DNA from: Gammaproteobacteria bacterium
GTDB taxonomy: Bacteria; Pseudomonadota; Gammaproteobacteria; Pseudomonadales; Pseudohongiellaceae
NCBI GenBank assembly: GCA_018698975.1
Contig: JABIPQ010000109.1
Span: forward strand, 22,964-86,963
DNA: 64,000 nt
Reading direction: 5' to 3'
Part shown: positions 41,878-52,443 of the stretch, in pieces
Layout of the letters: each line of letters starts with the position of its first letter
Position numbering within the stretch: position 1 is the first letter of the stretch
Program-made: the position numbers and the translations under genes
The notes under the pieces: generated by a model
Database searches by the model: none
Seen by the model: the letters and a program-made list of their open reading frames with translations, nothing else
What the model was told of the DNA's origin: nothing

Positions 41878-41908
41878 CTCCCGGGTAATATATGTCTCAA
41901 CCCGGGAG
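41878..41908. terminator. Hairpin between convergent SLC13 and iorB genes
   Basis: CTCCCGGG (41878-41885) and CCCGGGAG (41901-41908) form an 8-bp GC stem with a 15-base loop. There is no clear T-run, so it is either a weak or rho-assisted terminator or simply a stabilising 3' hairpin. Confidence 0.5.
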
Positions 41909-41935
41909 CTCGTTCATTATGTCAAATGGCGTGGA

Positions 41936-44095
41936 TCAGGCCAGACTAAAGCCGTGATGTTTCAGAGGCAGAGATCTGACCCGTGTACCAGTTGCGGCAG
42001 CGATAGCATTACAAAATGCCGGCAGGATTGGTGCCTGGCCGGGTTCACCGACTCCCCCCCAGAAACCACCAGTGGCTTCCAGTACGGTATCAATGACTGG
42101 CATTTGTGCCATGCGCAGTAATCGGTAGTCATGGAAATTACTTTCCTGCACCTTACCCTGATCGATGTTTATCTCACCCCACATGGCGGCACTGATAGCC
42201 CATACCGTCGCTCCTTCGAGTTGCGCAATAACATTGTCAGGATTCACCATGTGGCCGGTATTAATACCCTGCACAATACGGTGAATATTGATCACGCCAG
42301 CGTCATTCACTGACAGTTCCACGGCTGCTGCGGTGTAGCTGCCATATGGTTCCGTTGTAGCGATTCCGCGGTAGAGGCCGGCAGCAGGCGTTTCATCCCA
42401 GCCGATGGCCTCAGCCACTTTTTCCAGGATATGACGGGACAACTCATCTTCTGCCATGTGCTTCAGGCGGAAGTGAAAGGGATCTTCCCCGGCTGCCACG
42501 GCCAGCTCATCAATGAACTGCTCTCTGGCAAAAGGTGTTTGCGACCATCCTACGGTCCGCCAGAAACCCAGTGGTACATGAGTAGGGGTCAGTTTGAAAT
42601 CCTGGAACTGATCGGGAATGTTATAGGGCAGTTGAGTAAAACCTTCCACTGCCGTGAAATCGACGCCGCCGCGCAGAGGTGCACCACGCATTTGGTTAAG
42701 AATCGAACCACTGGCAATCCTGGCTTTCCAGCCAGTGATCATACCGTTAGCATCAAGCCCACCTTTTAATCTGTACATGGCTAATGGTCGGTAGAAATCA
42801 TGCTGAGTGTCTTCTTCACGAGTCCATAGCATTTTTACTGGTGTGCCATCAGGTAATTCTGCAGCAATCAGTGCGGCAGCGCGTGCGTAATCGCTGGAAC
42901 CACCGCGGCGGCCAAAACCGCCACCTGCCTGGACCCGATGTGCATAGACGTTTTCTTCTTCTACGCCCAGCGCGTTAACCATCTCTCCGACCAGACCTTC
43001 CGGAGACTGGGTGGATGCCCAGATATCTACACGCTCACCAGTAATACGTACTGTGGCGCCCATGGGTTCCATGGGTGAATGGCTTAAAAAAGGCGTGAAA
43101 TAATCGGCTTCCAGTACCTGTTCAGCATTAGCCAGAGCCTGGTCGGCATCACCTGCATTGTTAGGCATTGGCGCGGCATCGGGCGCCGCCAGACTTTCGT
43201 TAAATTGGGCCAGTATGGTTTCATTGCTGACTTCGCCATTGCCCTTGGTGTCCCACTGTATTTCAACTTCCTCCAGGGCCTTGTTGGCGCGCCACCAGTT
43301 GTCAGCGACCACTGCAACGGCGATACCGTCGATCGCAACAACATCAATGATGCCTTTGCGTGTGAGGGCTTTAGTGGCATCAAAGGAAATAACGCTGCCG
43401 CCAAATACCGGGGAGGTCGCCATAGAGGCGTAGACCATGCCTGGCAATTCCACATCGACACCGTAAACCTGTGAGCCATCAACAGAAGGGGGAATATCCA
43501 CACGCGGCTTTGACTGACCAATGATGTGCCAGTCTGCCGGGTCTTTCAAAGTAACAGTTTCCGGTACTGCCTGTTCGGCCGCCGCCGCTGCCAAAGCGCC
43601 AAACCCGCTTTCGCGGCCGCTGATGGCATGACTGATCACGCCATTGCTGACATTGATTTCACTTGCGGGCACACCCCATTCGCTTGCGGCTGCAGCAACC
43701 AGCATGGCGCGGGCTGAAGCACCCGCATTGCGTAAGTATTCCTGGGAATTACGAATAGTCTGACTGCCGACTGTAACCATGGCACCCCAGGCCCGGTCCA
43801 TACGAAAATGTTCGTTTACATCGACATATTCAATACGCACCTGATCCCAGCTGGCATCAAGTTCGTCTGCGACGATTTGAGGGGCAGAGGTCATACTGCC
43901 TTGTCCCATTTCACAACGGGCGTACTTTATTGTCACCGTATCATCGGGATTGATTTGTACCCAGATATTAATGTCATTGCCACTAACCGCATCCTGCGCC
44001 TTGGCAGGTAGCTGCAGACCCAGAGCAAAACCACCACTGATGGCAGCACTGGTGAGCATGAACTTGCGACGTGAGGAATTGAATTGTTTATTCAT
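41936..44095 (-). CDS. Molybdopterin-binding subunit of an IorB-type xanthine-oxidase-family enzyme
   Basis: A 719-residue large subunit of the isoquinoline-1-oxidoreductase/aldehyde dehydrogenase type. It begins with a Tat signal (SSRRKFMLTSAAISGG, RR at 9-10), so it is probably exported folded with its cofactor. ARCEMGQGSMTSAPQIVADEL, VQAGGGFGRRGG and GFWRTVGWSQTPFAREQFIDEL are molybdenum-cofactor contacts. GGFWGGVGEPGQAPILPAF near the C-terminus holds the catalytic GVGE Glu. It follows the 2Fe-2S subunit gene by 10 bases. Such two-subunit enzymes hydroxylate N-heterocycles or oxidise aldehydes, passing electrons to periplasmic cytochromes. Confidence 0.92.
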   Translation of the reverse strand: MNKQFNSSRRKFMLTSAAISGGFALGLQLPAKAQDAVSGNDINIWVQINPDDTVTIKYARCEMGQGSMTSAPQIVADELDASWDQVRIEYVDVNEHFRMDRAWGAMVTVGSQTIRNSQEYLRNAGASARAMLVAAAASEWGVPASEINVSNGVISHAISGRESGFGALAAAAAEQAVPETVTLKDPADWHIIGQSKPRVDIPPSVDGSQVYGVDVELPGMVYASMATSPVFGGSVISFDATKALTRKGIIDVVAIDGIAVAVVADNWWRANKALEEVEIQWDTKGNGEVSNETILAQFNESLAAPDAAPMPNNAGDADQALANAEQVLEADYFTPFLSHSPMEPMGATVRITGERVDIWASTQSPEGLVGEMVNALGVEEENVYAHRVQAGGGFGRRGGSSDYARAAALIAAELPDGTPVKMLWTREEDTQHDFYRPLAMYRLKGGLDANGMITGWKARIASGSILNQMRGAPLRGGVDFTAVEGFTQLPYNIPDQFQDFKLTPTHVPLGFWRTVGWSQTPFAREQFIDELAVAAGEDPFHFRLKHMAEDELSRHILEKVAEAIGWDETPAAGLYRGIATTEPYGSYTAAAVELSVNDAGVINIHRIVQGINTGHMVNPDNVIAQLEGATVWAISAAMWGEINIDQGKVQESNFHDYRLLRMAQMPVIDTVLEATGGFWGGVGEPGQAPILPAFCNAIAAATGTRVRSLPLKHHGFSLA

Positions 44096-44105
44096 AGTGA
44101 TCTCC

Positions 44106-44579
44106 TTACGCCTCGTAGGCTAGTGTGTTTTCGGCAGTATTGCCGGCAACATCGTGAATGGCATCGCGTATGCGTTTATAGGTACCGCAGCGACAAATAT
44201 TGGTCATGGCCGCATTGATATCTGCATCGGTGGGCCGGGCTTTTTTCTCCAGCAGGGAAACAGCTGCCATGATTTGTCCTGACTGGCAGTATCCGCATTG
44301 CGGAACCTGGTGTTTGACCCAGGCTTGCTGCACTGGATGTGACGCATCCAGAGATATGCCTTCAATGGTCGTGATTTCTTTGCCCTGGGCAGCAGATGCA
44401 GGATAAGAACAGGACCGGACAGGTTCGCCGTCGATATGGACTGTGCAGGCACCGCACTGGGAGATGCCGCAAGCAAATTTGGTACCCTTGAGATTAAGGA
44501 TGTCCCGGATAACCCATAACAAGGGCATTTCCGGTTCGACATCAACTTCATGGATTTCGTTGTTAACCCGTAGTTCCAT
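44106..44579 (-). CDS. [2Fe-2S] subunit of an IorA-type molybdenum hydroxylase
   Basis: A 157-residue electron-transfer subunit. The plant-ferredoxin cluster ligands are Cys37, Cys42, Cys45 and Cys57 (CGISQCGAC ... C). The second, helical-domain cluster ligands are Cys95, Cys98, Cys129 and Cys131 (CGYC ... CRC). It has no signal peptide, so it is probably carried across the membrane with the Tat-bearing large subunit. It is the first gene of the two-gene iorAB-like operon. moeA for cofactor assembly lies 10 kb away. Confidence 0.94.
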   Translation of the reverse strand: MELRVNNEIHEVDVEPEMPLLWVIRDILNLKGTKFACGISQCGACTVHIDGEPVRSCSYPASAAQGKEITTIEGISLDASHPVQQAWVKHQVPQCGYCQSGQIMAAVSLLEKKARPTDADINAAMTNICRCGTYKRIRDAIHDVAGNTAENTLAYEA

Positions 44580-45019
44580 GGTTTATTTCCCCTCTATTGT
44601 TAATTAGTGCCTGGCTCAAATTGGACATGTAATAAGTGTTAAAAGTATTAACGCAAAACATTACATCAATGGCTCCGGGAGTTGAAGCAGGAAATCAAAA
44701 AACATAGCAGAAAAATCTTAAAAAGCCAGTTTTGCAGAAATGCAGTTGCTTGATAAGCAAAAGTCGCTTGTTTAATTTTTTCAAGCGTAAAAAAATTCAA
44801 CTTATTGATAATATTGAATTTTATTAATTGAAGCCCCATTAAATGTCCAAAATATAGCATTGTCGCCGGGGAATACTTTTTTTGCGGTGGCGAAGCTGTT
44901 AACCCTCAAACCAGGTTCGGGACTTGCTGAATATTGAAGAGGCTCGCGATGGGAGGATTCTGGGGTAAGGCTATTTTAAAGATTTGAAGGTGTGAATTAT
45001 TATTGCCAATATGTTTGCG
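44580..45019. other. AT-rich intergenic region upstream of iorA-like operon
   Basis: No gene is supported. A small stem CGCTTG ... CAAGCG lies at about 44763-44786. A 64-codon frame on the minus strand (44666-44860) has no family resemblance or ribosome site. The iorA promoter must lie at its left end but was not recognised. Confidence 0.4.
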
Positions 45020-45064
45020 GAAAAAAGTGAAGCCTTGATCTCAGCTGTGAGGGCTTTTATTTTT
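45020..45064. terminator. Probable bidirectional terminator after the DMT gene
   Basis: AGCC-TTGAT-CTCA-GCTG-TGAG-GGCT forms an interrupted stem at about 45031-45055. On the minus strand it is followed by CACTTTTTT, and on the plus strand by TTTATTTTT. It is placed 4 bases past the end of the minus-strand DMT gene. Confidence 0.5.
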
Positions 45065-45067
45065 AAC

Positions 45068-46012
45068 TCACTTTACAGTGCTGCCTGTTCTTATAGTTCT
45101 GCCTTTACTGATGATGTATATGCCACTGAGAATGATAATGGCAATTCCAAGCCAGGTTACTTTGTCGGGAAATTCATCAAAGAAAAAATAGCCAATGCTG
45201 ATTGTCCAGATGATGCGTGAATAATCAAACGGCGTGACTTTGGCAGGACTGGCACAATGTACGGCTTTGGTAATGGAAAAAAGTGCAAGTGTGGCAAAAA
45301 ATGCTACGCCAAATAATAGCGCAAGAGATTTTAGATCAGGGGTAACCCAGTTCTGCCAGGCAGGATATGCCGCCAGAATGATGGTGGCAGGATAGATATA
45401 AAAATTAAGTGTTAATGCCGATTCTGTTTTTACCAGCGCTCTGGCAGAAATGCTCAGAAAAGCCGAGGCCAGGGCAAAGCCCAACATCACCAGATGAGCG
45501 ATATGAAAATGACTGGGTGTAGGTCTGACAACAATCAATACGCCAATAAAGCCCAGCAGTATAGCGGTTAACATGCCCTTGCTCATCGGCTCCTTGAGTA
45601 CGGTAATACTGTATACAGCAACTATGATTGGCGTTGCAAATACCAGGGCGGTTACTTCCCCTAGCGGGATATATTTCAAGCCCACCAGTATGCATACCGT
45701 CATGATGAGGCCGGCAAAAGAACGTAAAAAATGTATTTTCGGACGTGATGTCTTGAAATCTCCCTGCTTACCTTTTATTAGAATGGCTGTGGCAATAAGG
45801 GTAATGCCGAAAAAACAGCGTAGCCATATTACCTGTGGCAATGGATAGCCTTGGGTCACCAGTTTCGCCATGGCATCTGCTATGGCAAATAAAATGGAGC
45901 CCGCCATCATGAACAGGATTCCTTTCCCTAGATGCTGGGCTTGATGTGGTGCACCAGAGACTTTGGAGGCCTTTTTCAGGGAAGGGCTGTTTTCAGTATT
46001 TTCGTGAGACAT
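45068..46012 (-). CDS. DMT-superfamily EamA transporter
   Basis: A 314-residue inner-membrane protein made of two EamA repeats (about 30-165 and 175-300) with ten predicted helices. GKGILFMMAGSILFAIADAMAKLV begins repeat one. YIPLGEVTALVFATPIIVAVYSITVLKEPM ends it with the usual VLxEP turn. TPFDYSRIIWTISIGYFFFDEFPDKVTWLGIAIIILSGI ends repeat two. A hydrophilic N-terminal extension of about 28 residues precedes the first helix. It likely exports small metabolites; substrate unknown. Confidence 0.9.
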   Translation of the reverse strand: MSHENTENSPSLKKASKVSGAPHQAQHLGKGILFMMAGSILFAIADAMAKLVTQGYPLPQVIWLRCFFGITLIATAILIKGKQGDFKTSRPKIHFLRSFAGLIMTVCILVGLKYIPLGEVTALVFATPIIVAVYSITVLKEPMSKGMLTAILLGFIGVLIVVRPTPSHFHIAHLVMLGFALASAFLSISARALVKTESALTLNFYIYPATIILAAYPAWQNWVTPDLKSLALLFGVAFFATLALFSITKAVHCASPAKVTPFDYSRIIWTISIGYFFFDEFPDKVTWLGIAIIILSGIYIISKGRTIRTGSTVK

Positions 46013-46113
46013 TGAGTTTAAATAATTCTGGTTTTGAATATGCCGGCAGGGCTTTCAGCTGACACTATTTTAATGGGTCTGTTATTACATTGCTCGGGTT
46101 TTAATTTGTTTAC

Positions 46114-46122
46114 TGATACAAT
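46114..46122 (+). promoter_or_regulatory. Extended -10 element upstream of TonB receptor gene
   Basis: TGATACAAT fits the extended -10 pattern TGnTATAAT. No -35 at proper spacing is seen. It lies about 60 bases upstream of ATG 46179. GAGAGGAGA at 46125-46133 looks like a ribosome site but is too far from any start codon in the receptor frame. Confidence 0.4.
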
Positions 46123-46178
46123 TTGAGAGGAGATTTTTTTATTATAAGCTTTTTTTATTGCCAAGTATTATCGCTGTA

Positions 46179-48341
46179 ATGACTTTTCAATTTACCTCTC
46201 AAATTACACCTAAAACTTTATCCGTGAAATTACTTTTTACAATGGCTTTGCTGTGTCCGACGTTTACCCTGGCTCAGAGTGTGACTGATGATATCCAGGA
46301 AATTGTTATCACCGCGGTGAGAGATAGCAGTGTTCTGGTGACCGAAGAAACGCTAGTTGCTCCCCCTGATACTGCTCAGCTTTTGCGCATGATGCCAGGT
46401 GCCAACCTGAACAAAAACGGTGAGTTGACGGGTATTGCACAATACCGGGGTATGTATGGAGATCGTATCAATATCAGTGTCAATGGATCCAAAATCAGTT
46501 CGGGTGGGCCTAATGCCATGGATGCCCCGCTGCATTATGCACCTGTAGCAATACTTGAGTCCCTGACAGTACATCGTGGTATTACTCCTGTAAGCAGTGG
46601 GCAGGAAACCATCGGTGGCAGTATGGACGCTAAAACCTATGGAGGTAAATTTTCCGACTCAGCTGGCTTTGTTTTCAACGGCAGAATTTATTCCGGGCTG
46701 CAGTCTGTGAACAAGGGAAATGTTGCCAGTGCTATATTATCAATGGCAAACGATACGCATTTGTTCAGCACATCATTAATGACGGAAAGTGCTGATAATT
46801 CTGAGTTCTCCAGTGGAGAAATATTGCCCTCGGAATATGAGCGTGAACGGATTGATCTGGCTTATAGTTTTCAAGGACAAGACCAGGAGTGGAACCTTAG
46901 TCTTGCTGTAAATAACACTGGTGATGCGGGCACTCCTGCTTTGCCTATGGATATTCAGTCAATCGACAGCAAGTTGCTACATGTGGATCATCGCTGGGAA
47001 GTAGATGCCTTTAATATTCTCTCCTCTTTCTCCTATAACACCATAGAACACTGGATGACTAATTATGATCTGCGACGCCCTCCCCAGGACACTATGATGA
47101 CGCAAGGTATCATGCGCTATCGTGCCACCTTTGCCGAGAGTGATAACTATGGTTTTTCGCTAAAAATCGAGCAGCCTCTTGATAATGGTTTACGTCGCGT
47201 TGGGGTGGACGGGCATTGGAGTGTGCATGATGCAGATATCAGTAATCCTAATGCGATGATGTTTGGTATCAGTAATTTTAATCAGGCTGAAAGGAATATC
47301 CTGGGTGTTTTCGTGGAACAGGAAGTTGGTCTGAGTGACGGCATAGGCGTGGAAGCGGGTTTGCGTGTTAATCAGGTGGTCATGGACGCCGGCAAGATTA
47401 ATGCGGATCTAAATCCTATGGGTCTTACAACAGGCATGCCAGTGATGATGAATAACATGGCGGCAATGCTTGCCAATGGTTTTAACACTCACCAGCTGGA
47501 TCATGATGATACTAATGTGGATTGGTTCGCCAGACTAAGTGTTGAATCATCAAGCTTTATGGTTTGGTATCTGGGGGCTGCGAGAAAAATGCGCGCGCCT
47601 TCTTATCAAGAGCGTTACCTCTGGTTACCAATGGAAGCAACAGGTGGGCTGGCGGATGGAATTACTTATATTGGAAATGCCGCACTTGATTCTGAAACAT
47701 CTCATGAAGTCGAGGCAGGTTTTGATTATAAGCGTCGGAGTGTTTCTTTTTATCCCAGAGTTTTTTACAAGAAAGTGGATGACTATATTCAAGGCACACC
47801 TGCTGCAAATATGGCGGCAAATCAGTTTGCCGTGATGATGGCGAATATGGGTATGGGTTCTGCCGACCCTCTGCAATTTAATAATGTTGATGCAAGACTT
47901 TATGGGCTGGATCTGGAATCAAACTTCCAGTTTAATGAAAGTTTATCTTTCCAAGCGAATCTCAGCATGATCAGAGGTGCAAGACAGGATGTTAAGGATA
48001 ATCTTTACCGGATATCTCCAGACAATTTTTTACTGGCTGCTAACTGGGCAGTAGATAAATGGATGGCGAGTCTTGAGATTATTTCTTATGCAAGTCAAGA
48101 TCGGGTGTCGGCAACTAATCGAGAGCATACTAATGACGGGTACAGTCTTTTAAATTTTAACACTCGCGTTTATCCGCTGAGCAATCTGGAAATAGGCCTG
48201 GGTATCAATAACCTGATGGACCGTGAATATCGGGATCATCTTGCCGGATATAATCGTGCCTTTAATCCTGACATCGAGATGCGTGACAGACTGCCAGGCC
48301 TGGGACGAAATTTTTACGGACGCTTGATTTGGAACTTCTAG
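46179..48341 (+). CDS. TonB-dependent outer-membrane receptor, copper (OprC/NosA)-like
   Basis: A roughly 720-residue receptor. After a signal peptide (LLFTMALLCPTFTLAQ) come a plug (DDIQEIVITAVRDSSVL, MPGANLNKNGELTGIAQYRGMYGDR, VHRGITPVSSG) and a 22-strand barrel ending FYGRLIWNF. The ISVNGSKISSGGPNAMDAPLHY loop and Met-rich loops (MPVMMNNMAAML; FAVMMANMGMG) resemble copper receptors of the OprC/NosA group. The ATG at 46179 lacks a good ribosome site; an in-frame TTG at 46158 is possible. It needs TonB/ExbBD, not in the window. The PCu(A)C gene at 56457 supports a copper theme. Confidence 0.85.
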   Translation: MTFQFTSQITPKTLSVKLLFTMALLCPTFTLAQSVTDDIQEIVITAVRDSSVLVTEETLVAPPDTAQLLRMMPGANLNKNGELTGIAQYRGMYGDRINISVNGSKISSGGPNAMDAPLHYAPVAILESLTVHRGITPVSSGQETIGGSMDAKTYGGKFSDSAGFVFNGRIYSGLQSVNKGNVASAILSMANDTHLFSTSLMTESADNSEFSSGEILPSEYERERIDLAYSFQGQDQEWNLSLAVNNTGDAGTPALPMDIQSIDSKLLHVDHRWEVDAFNILSSFSYNTIEHWMTNYDLRRPPQDTMMTQGIMRYRATFAESDNYGFSLKIEQPLDNGLRRVGVDGHWSVHDADISNPNAMMFGISNFNQAERNILGVFVEQEVGLSDGIGVEAGLRVNQVVMDAGKINADLNPMGLTTGMPVMMNNMAAMLANGFNTHQLDHDDTNVDWFARLSVESSSFMVWYLGAARKMRAPSYQERYLWLPMEATGGLADGITYIGNAALDSETSHEVEAGFDYKRRSVSFYPRVFYKKVDDYIQGTPAANMAANQFAVMMANMGMGSADPLQFNNVDARLYGLDLESNFQFNESLSFQANLSMIRGARQDVKDNLYRISPDNFLLAANWAVDKWMASLEIISYASQDRVSATNREHTNDGYSLLNFNTRVYPLSNLEIGLGINNLMDREYRDHLAGYNRAFNPDIEMRDRLPGLGRNFYGRLIWNF

Positions 48342-48783
48342 TTTAATATATAGGACCAATAAAACCAGCCCGAGTAAATAGTTATTTAGTCCTGTTCTGT
48401 AAAAACAGTTGATTTGTAATTTTTTATTCTCAGCTCAAAGCTTTTAACAGCTTCTTTTTGCGGCATCATGTATCAGAGTCAAAGTTGTGATTCTGTCGGT
48501 GTGCCTAAGCTGAATGGTTTTTCCATAATCCTCGATTCAGCAAGTTTTTTAACATGGCTGTCCTGTCCGATGAGCCATGCTGCTTATTTTTAGTTTACGG
48601 TGTTTTTTCTTCCAGACTCAAAAATTCATATTTGAATGACGCCCTTATTTACCCATCGGATCATATGTCCGTTTGTCTGTTTATTTTATTTTGAAAAGTT
48701 GACTGGGGTAAGAAAGTTAGCTGTGGTGAGTTAAGCAATGATGTTTTTTCTCAATCGTCTTCATTGTTACCAAGCGACAAATA
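48342..48783. other. Intergenic region between convergent receptor and uvrA genes
   Basis: 442 bases with no supported gene, RNA or repeat of the families seen elsewhere. It is unusually long for a convergent gap. No intrinsic terminator was recognised for either gene. Confidence 0.4.
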
Positions 48784-51627
48784 TCAGCCCAGCATTTTTT
48801 TCAAAAAATGTCCGGTGTGGCTTTGCTTCATTTTTGCCACCTGCTCAGGGGTGCCTTTTGCAATAATCTGCCCACCGCCATCACCGCCCTCTGGTCCCAG
48901 ATCCACGATCCAGTCTGCGGTTTTAATGACATCCAGGTTATGTTCGATAACCACGATTGTATTGCCATGATCGCGAAGACGATGCAGTACAGCCAACAGT
49001 TGTTTGATGTCATGAAAATGCAATCCGGTAGTAGGCTCATCCAGAATATAGAGGGTCTGGCCAGTATCACGTTTGGAAAGTTCCCGGGACAGTTTTACTC
49101 GCTGTGCTTCTCCGCCGGATAAGGTCGTAGCGGACTGGCCCAGTCGAATATAGGACAAACCTACTTCAATGAGAGTTTGCAGCTTGCGGGCTATCTGTGG
49201 CACCGGGTCGAAGAATTCACGTGCTTCTTCGATGGTCATGTTCAGCACTTCATGGATATTTTTACCTTTGTACTTCACTTCCAGGGTTTCTCGGTTATAG
49301 CGTTTGCCCTTGCAGATGTCGCACATGACATAAACGTCAGGAAGAAAGTGCATTTCCACTTTAACCAGGCCGTCTCCCTGGCAGGCTTCACAGCGGCCGC
49401 CTTTGACATTAAAACTGAAGCGTCCGGGTTTATAACCGCGTGAGCGAGATTCCTGGGTCGCGGCAAACAGCTCGCGCACCGGTGTAAAAATGCCTGTGTA
49501 GGTTGCCGGGTTGGAACGGGGTGTGCGTCCAATAGGGCTCTGATCAATATCCACAACCTTGTCCAGTTGTTCCAGGCCTTCGAGCTTGTCATGTTTTGCC
49601 GCATCCAGGGTGCTTGCGCGATTCAATAATGTTGCTGCAAGCGGGTATAAAGTGTTGTTGATCAGAGTGGACTTTCCGGAACCGGAAACGCCGGTGATGC
49701 AGGTCATCAGACCAAGTGGGAGCTCAAGGGTGACCTTTTTCAGATTATTGCCCTGGGCGCCACTTAACACTACCTGTTTGTCTGTGTTGTATTCAACTCG
49801 CTGCCTGGGTATTTCAATGCACTCTTTTCCGCTCAGGTATTTTCCGGTGAGAGAGTTTTTATTATTGATGATTTGCTCGACAGTTCCCTGAGCGACAACC
49901 TGGCCACCATGGACACCAGCGCCCGGGCCAATGTCAATAACGTGGTCAGCTGCGTAGATAGCTTCTTCATCATGCTCTACAACAATAACTGTATTACCAA
50001 TGTCCCTGAGATGCTTCAGGGTTTTTAACAGGCGATCATTATCCCGCTGATGTAAACCGATAGAGGGTTCGTCCAGAATATACATAACGCCCACAAGTCC
50101 CGCGCCAATCTGGCTGGCCAGGCGAATACGCTGGGCTTCTCCACCCGACAAGGTATCTGCACTACGATTCAGGGTGAGATAGTTAAGTCCCACATCAACA
50201 AGAAACTGCAGTCGGTCCAGAATTTCCTTTAGAATTTTTTCAGCAATGCTGGCTTTCTTGCCACGGAATTTCAGCTCCTTGAAATAATCGGCTGCACCGG
50301 CAATAGTCATGGTGGTGATGTCGGGCAGGGTTTGTTTGCCAATAAAGACATGCCGCGCATCGCGTCGCAAACGGGTGCCCTCACAATCAGGGCAATGCTG
50401 GGAGCTTAAATATTTGGCAAAATCTTCCCTTACCGTGTTTGAGTCGGTTTCCCGATAACGCCGCTCCATATTGGGGAGGATGCCTTCAAAGGTATTGCTG
50501 CGGGTGAAGTCATCGCCGCGTTCATTAACGAAGGTAAAATCGATTTTTTCAGAACCGCTACCTTTCAGAATGATTTTCTGGAATTTAGCCGGCAATTTGT
50601 TCCAGGGTGTTTCTACAGTGAAGCCATAATGCTCAGCCAGTGAAGTGAGCAACTGGAAATAATAAATATTACGGCGGTCCCAACGGCGTATCGCCCCTTC
50701 GGCCAGGCTCAGGTTTCCATCAACGATGACCCGCTTTTCATCAAAGAACTGCTTCACCCCTAAGCCGTCACAGGTTTCACAGGCACCTGCGGGATTGTTG
50801 AAGGAAAACAGGCGTGGTTCCAGTTCCGAAATACTATGGCCACACACCGGGCAGGCAAATAATGATGAAAAAATCATGTCATCGGGCGTATCTTTCTTTT
50901 TGCTCTTCTCATCTTCCATAAAGCTGGCAATAGCAATACCGCTGGCAATTTGTAGCGCAGTTTCAAAAGACTCAGCCAGACGTTGTTCAATGTCTGGTCT
51001 GACTTTGAAGCGGTCAATGACAGCTTCTATGGTGTGTTTCTTGTTTTTCTCAAGCTCTGGTGGATAGTCCAGCTCAGTAACAATGCCATTCACTCTTGCC
51101 CGGATAAATCCGCTGGTTTTAAGCTCATTAAATACATGCAGATGTTCCCCTTTGCGATCCCTGACGATGGGAGCCAGCAGCATGATGCGGGTGCCTTCCG
51201 GTAAGGCCAGCACCTGATCTACCATCTGGCTGACAGTTTGCGCCTCCAGCTTTTTATGATGATCGGGGCAGTAAGGGTCACCGACTCGAGCAAACAGCAG
51301 GCGCAGGTAATCATAGACTTCCGTGATGGTGCCGACTGTTGAGCGCGGATTATGTGAGGTGGACTTCTGTTCGATGGAGATAGCAGGGGACAAGCCTGAG
51401 ATCTGATCCATATCCGGCTTGTCCATCATGGATAGAAACTGTCTGGCGTATGTGGACAGGGACTCCACATACCGGCGCTGGCCTTCGGCATAAAGGGTGT
51501 CAAAGGCAAGTGATGATTTGCCTGATCCGGAGATACCGGTGATCACTACCAACTTGTCGCGCGGAATGGTCAGGTCGATATTTTTCAGGTTGTGGGTGCG
51601 AGCCCCCCTGACAATAATTTTATCCAT
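48784..51627 (-). CDS. uvrA: Excinuclease ABC subunit A
   Basis: UvrA recognises bulky DNA lesions and loads UvrB in nucleotide excision repair. The 947 residues from [17 protein letters not shown] align with the standard UvrA N-terminus, so 51627 is preferred over upstream ATGs (51633, 51669). Walker [18 protein letters not shown] is near 31-47, with a second one [17 protein letters not shown] signatures are [12 protein letters not shown] and [12 protein letters not shown]. Zinc fingers are [18 protein letters not shown] and CEACQGDG ... [10 protein letters not shown]. The interaction motif [18 protein letters not shown] is present. It is divergent from ssb, as in E. coli, but no LexA box is recognised between them. 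Confidence 0.97.
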   Translation of the reverse strand: MDKIIVRGARTHNLKNIDLTIPRDKLVVITGISGSGKSSLAFDTLYAEGQRRYVESLSTYARQFLSMMDKPDMDQISGLSPAISIEQKSTSHNPRSTVGTITEVYDYLRLLFARVGDPYCPDHHKKLEAQTVSQMVDQVLALPEGTRIMLLAPIVRDRKGEHLHVFNELKTSGFIRARVNGIVTELDYPPELEKNKKHTIEAVIDRFKVRPDIEQRLAESFETALQIASGIAIASFMEDEKSKKKDTPDDMIFSSLFACPVCGHSISELEPRLFSFNNPAGACETCDGLGVKQFFDEKRVIVDGNLSLAEGAIRRWDRRNIYYFQLLTSLAEHYGFTVETPWNKLPAKFQKIILKGSGSEKIDFTFVNERGDDFTRSNTFEGILPNMERRYRETDSNTVREDFAKYLSSQHCPDCEGTRLRRDARHVFIGKQTLPDITTMTIAGAADYFKELKFRGKKASIAEKILKEILDRLQFLVDVGLNYLTLNRSADTLSGGEAQRIRLASQIGAGLVGVMYILDEPSIGLHQRDNDRLLKTLKHLRDIGNTVIVVEHDEEAIYAADHVIDIGPGAGVHGGQVVAQGTVEQIINNKNSLTGKYLSGKECIEIPRQRVEYNTDKQVVLSGAQGNNLKKVTLELPLGLMTCITGVSGSGKSTLINNTLYPLAATLLNRASTLDAAKHDKLEGLEQLDKVVDIDQSPIGRTPRSNPATYTGIFTPVRELFAATQESRSRGYKPGRFSFNVKGGRCEACQGDGLVKVEMHFLPDVYVMCDICKGKRYNRETLEVKYKGKNIHEVLNMTIEEAREFFDPVPQIARKLQTLIEVGLSYIRLGQSATTLSGGEAQRVKLSRELSKRDTGQTLYILDEPTTGLHFHDIKQLLAVLHRLRDHGNTIVVIEHNLDVIKTADWIVDLGPEGGDGGGQIIAKGTPEQVAKMKQSHTGHFLKKMLG

Positions 51628-51766
51628 GGACATGTTAAAAGCGGATCCAGTTCCGGATTGAAAAAACAACCGACAATTATACGCAGGAAAGAGAATTATG
51701 ATCGAATTTTTTCAGAAGCATGCTAGACTTAATGTCATAGTTATTTTTAAATTTCAGGAGAAGATT

Positions 51767-52258
51767 GTGGCGAGTAGAGGCATAAATAAAGTAATTTTAG
51801 TCGGTAATGTGGGCGGAGACCCGGAAACACGTTATATGCCTAATGGTAATGCCGTTACCAATATCACTCTGGCTACAAGTGAAACCTGGAAAGATAAAAA
51901 TAACGGTGAGCAGCAGGAACGCACAGAATGGCACAGGATTACTTTTTACCAGCGCCTGGCTGAAATTGTTGCCGAATATGTTAAAAAAGGCTCCAAGCTT
52001 TATGTGGAAGGGCGCTTGCAAACTCGTTCCTGGGAGCAAGATGGCATCAAACGCTATGCCACGGATATTATCGCTAATGAAATGCAGATGCTGGACAGTC
52101 GTGGCGGCAACTCAAATAACAGCGGTGGTGGTTATCAGCCATCCCAGTCCTCGCAGCCTTCTTCACAAGCACCTGCACAGCAAGGCGGTGGTTCAAGCAG
52201 TGCACCGCAACAGGCTCCCGCTGATATGGAAAGTTTTGACGACGATATTCCTTTTTAG
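51767..52258 (+). CDS. ssb: Single-stranded DNA-binding protein
   Basis: SSB coats single-stranded DNA and recruits repair and replication proteins. The start is GTG 51767 ([19 protein letters not shown]), 6 bases after AGGAG, which matches the E. coli N-terminus; the 23 codons upstream are not coding. The 163 residues comprise an OB fold to about residue 110 ([35 protein letters not shown]). A Gly/Ser/Gln-rich linker ([18 protein letters not shown]) follows, then the acidic protein-binding tip [10 protein letters not shown]. It is divergent from uvrA. Confidence 0.97.
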   Translation: MASRGINKVILVGNVGGDPETRYMPNGNAVTNITLATSETWKDKNNGEQQERTEWHRITFYQRLAEIVAEYVKKGSKLYVEGRLQTRSWEQDGIKRYATDIIANEMQMLDSRGGNSNNSGGGYQPSQSSQPSSQAPAQQGGGSSSAPQQAPADMESFDDDIPF

Positions 52259-52369
52259 GCAATTCTCCTCGACACTCTTTTTAGCCTTTAGCTTAGCCTT
52301 TAGTCTCTGATATTGATAATAAAATCAGTCATAGACGCTTTATTCATAGAAAGACAATTCTCAATGTTG

Positions 52370-52401
52370 CCGGACATCTCCCTGTTACGGGGAAAGTCCG
52401 G
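52370..52401. other. Hairpin between ssb and the RmlD-like gene
   Basis: CCGGAC (52370-52375) and GTCCGG (52396-52401) enclose an inner CTCCC/GGGG pairing. There is no T-run. It may be a diverged REP-type palindrome (same CCGGAC arms) or a transcript-stabilising hairpin. Confidence 0.55.
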
Positions 52402-52443
52402 TAAGCTATTCATATGAACACTATTTCAGAATTTCGATAAACC

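Noticed and set aside
44666..44860. 64-codon minus-strand open frame
   Set aside because: AT-rich, with no ribosome site and no family resemblance.
45011..45220. 69-codon plus-strand open frame
   Set aside because: It overlaps a terminator-like hairpin and the end of the DMT gene, so it is not supported.
51628..51766. LexA/SOS box expected between uvrA and ssb
   Set aside because: The E. coli pair shares one, but no CTGT-N8-ACAG-like sequence was found here on reading.
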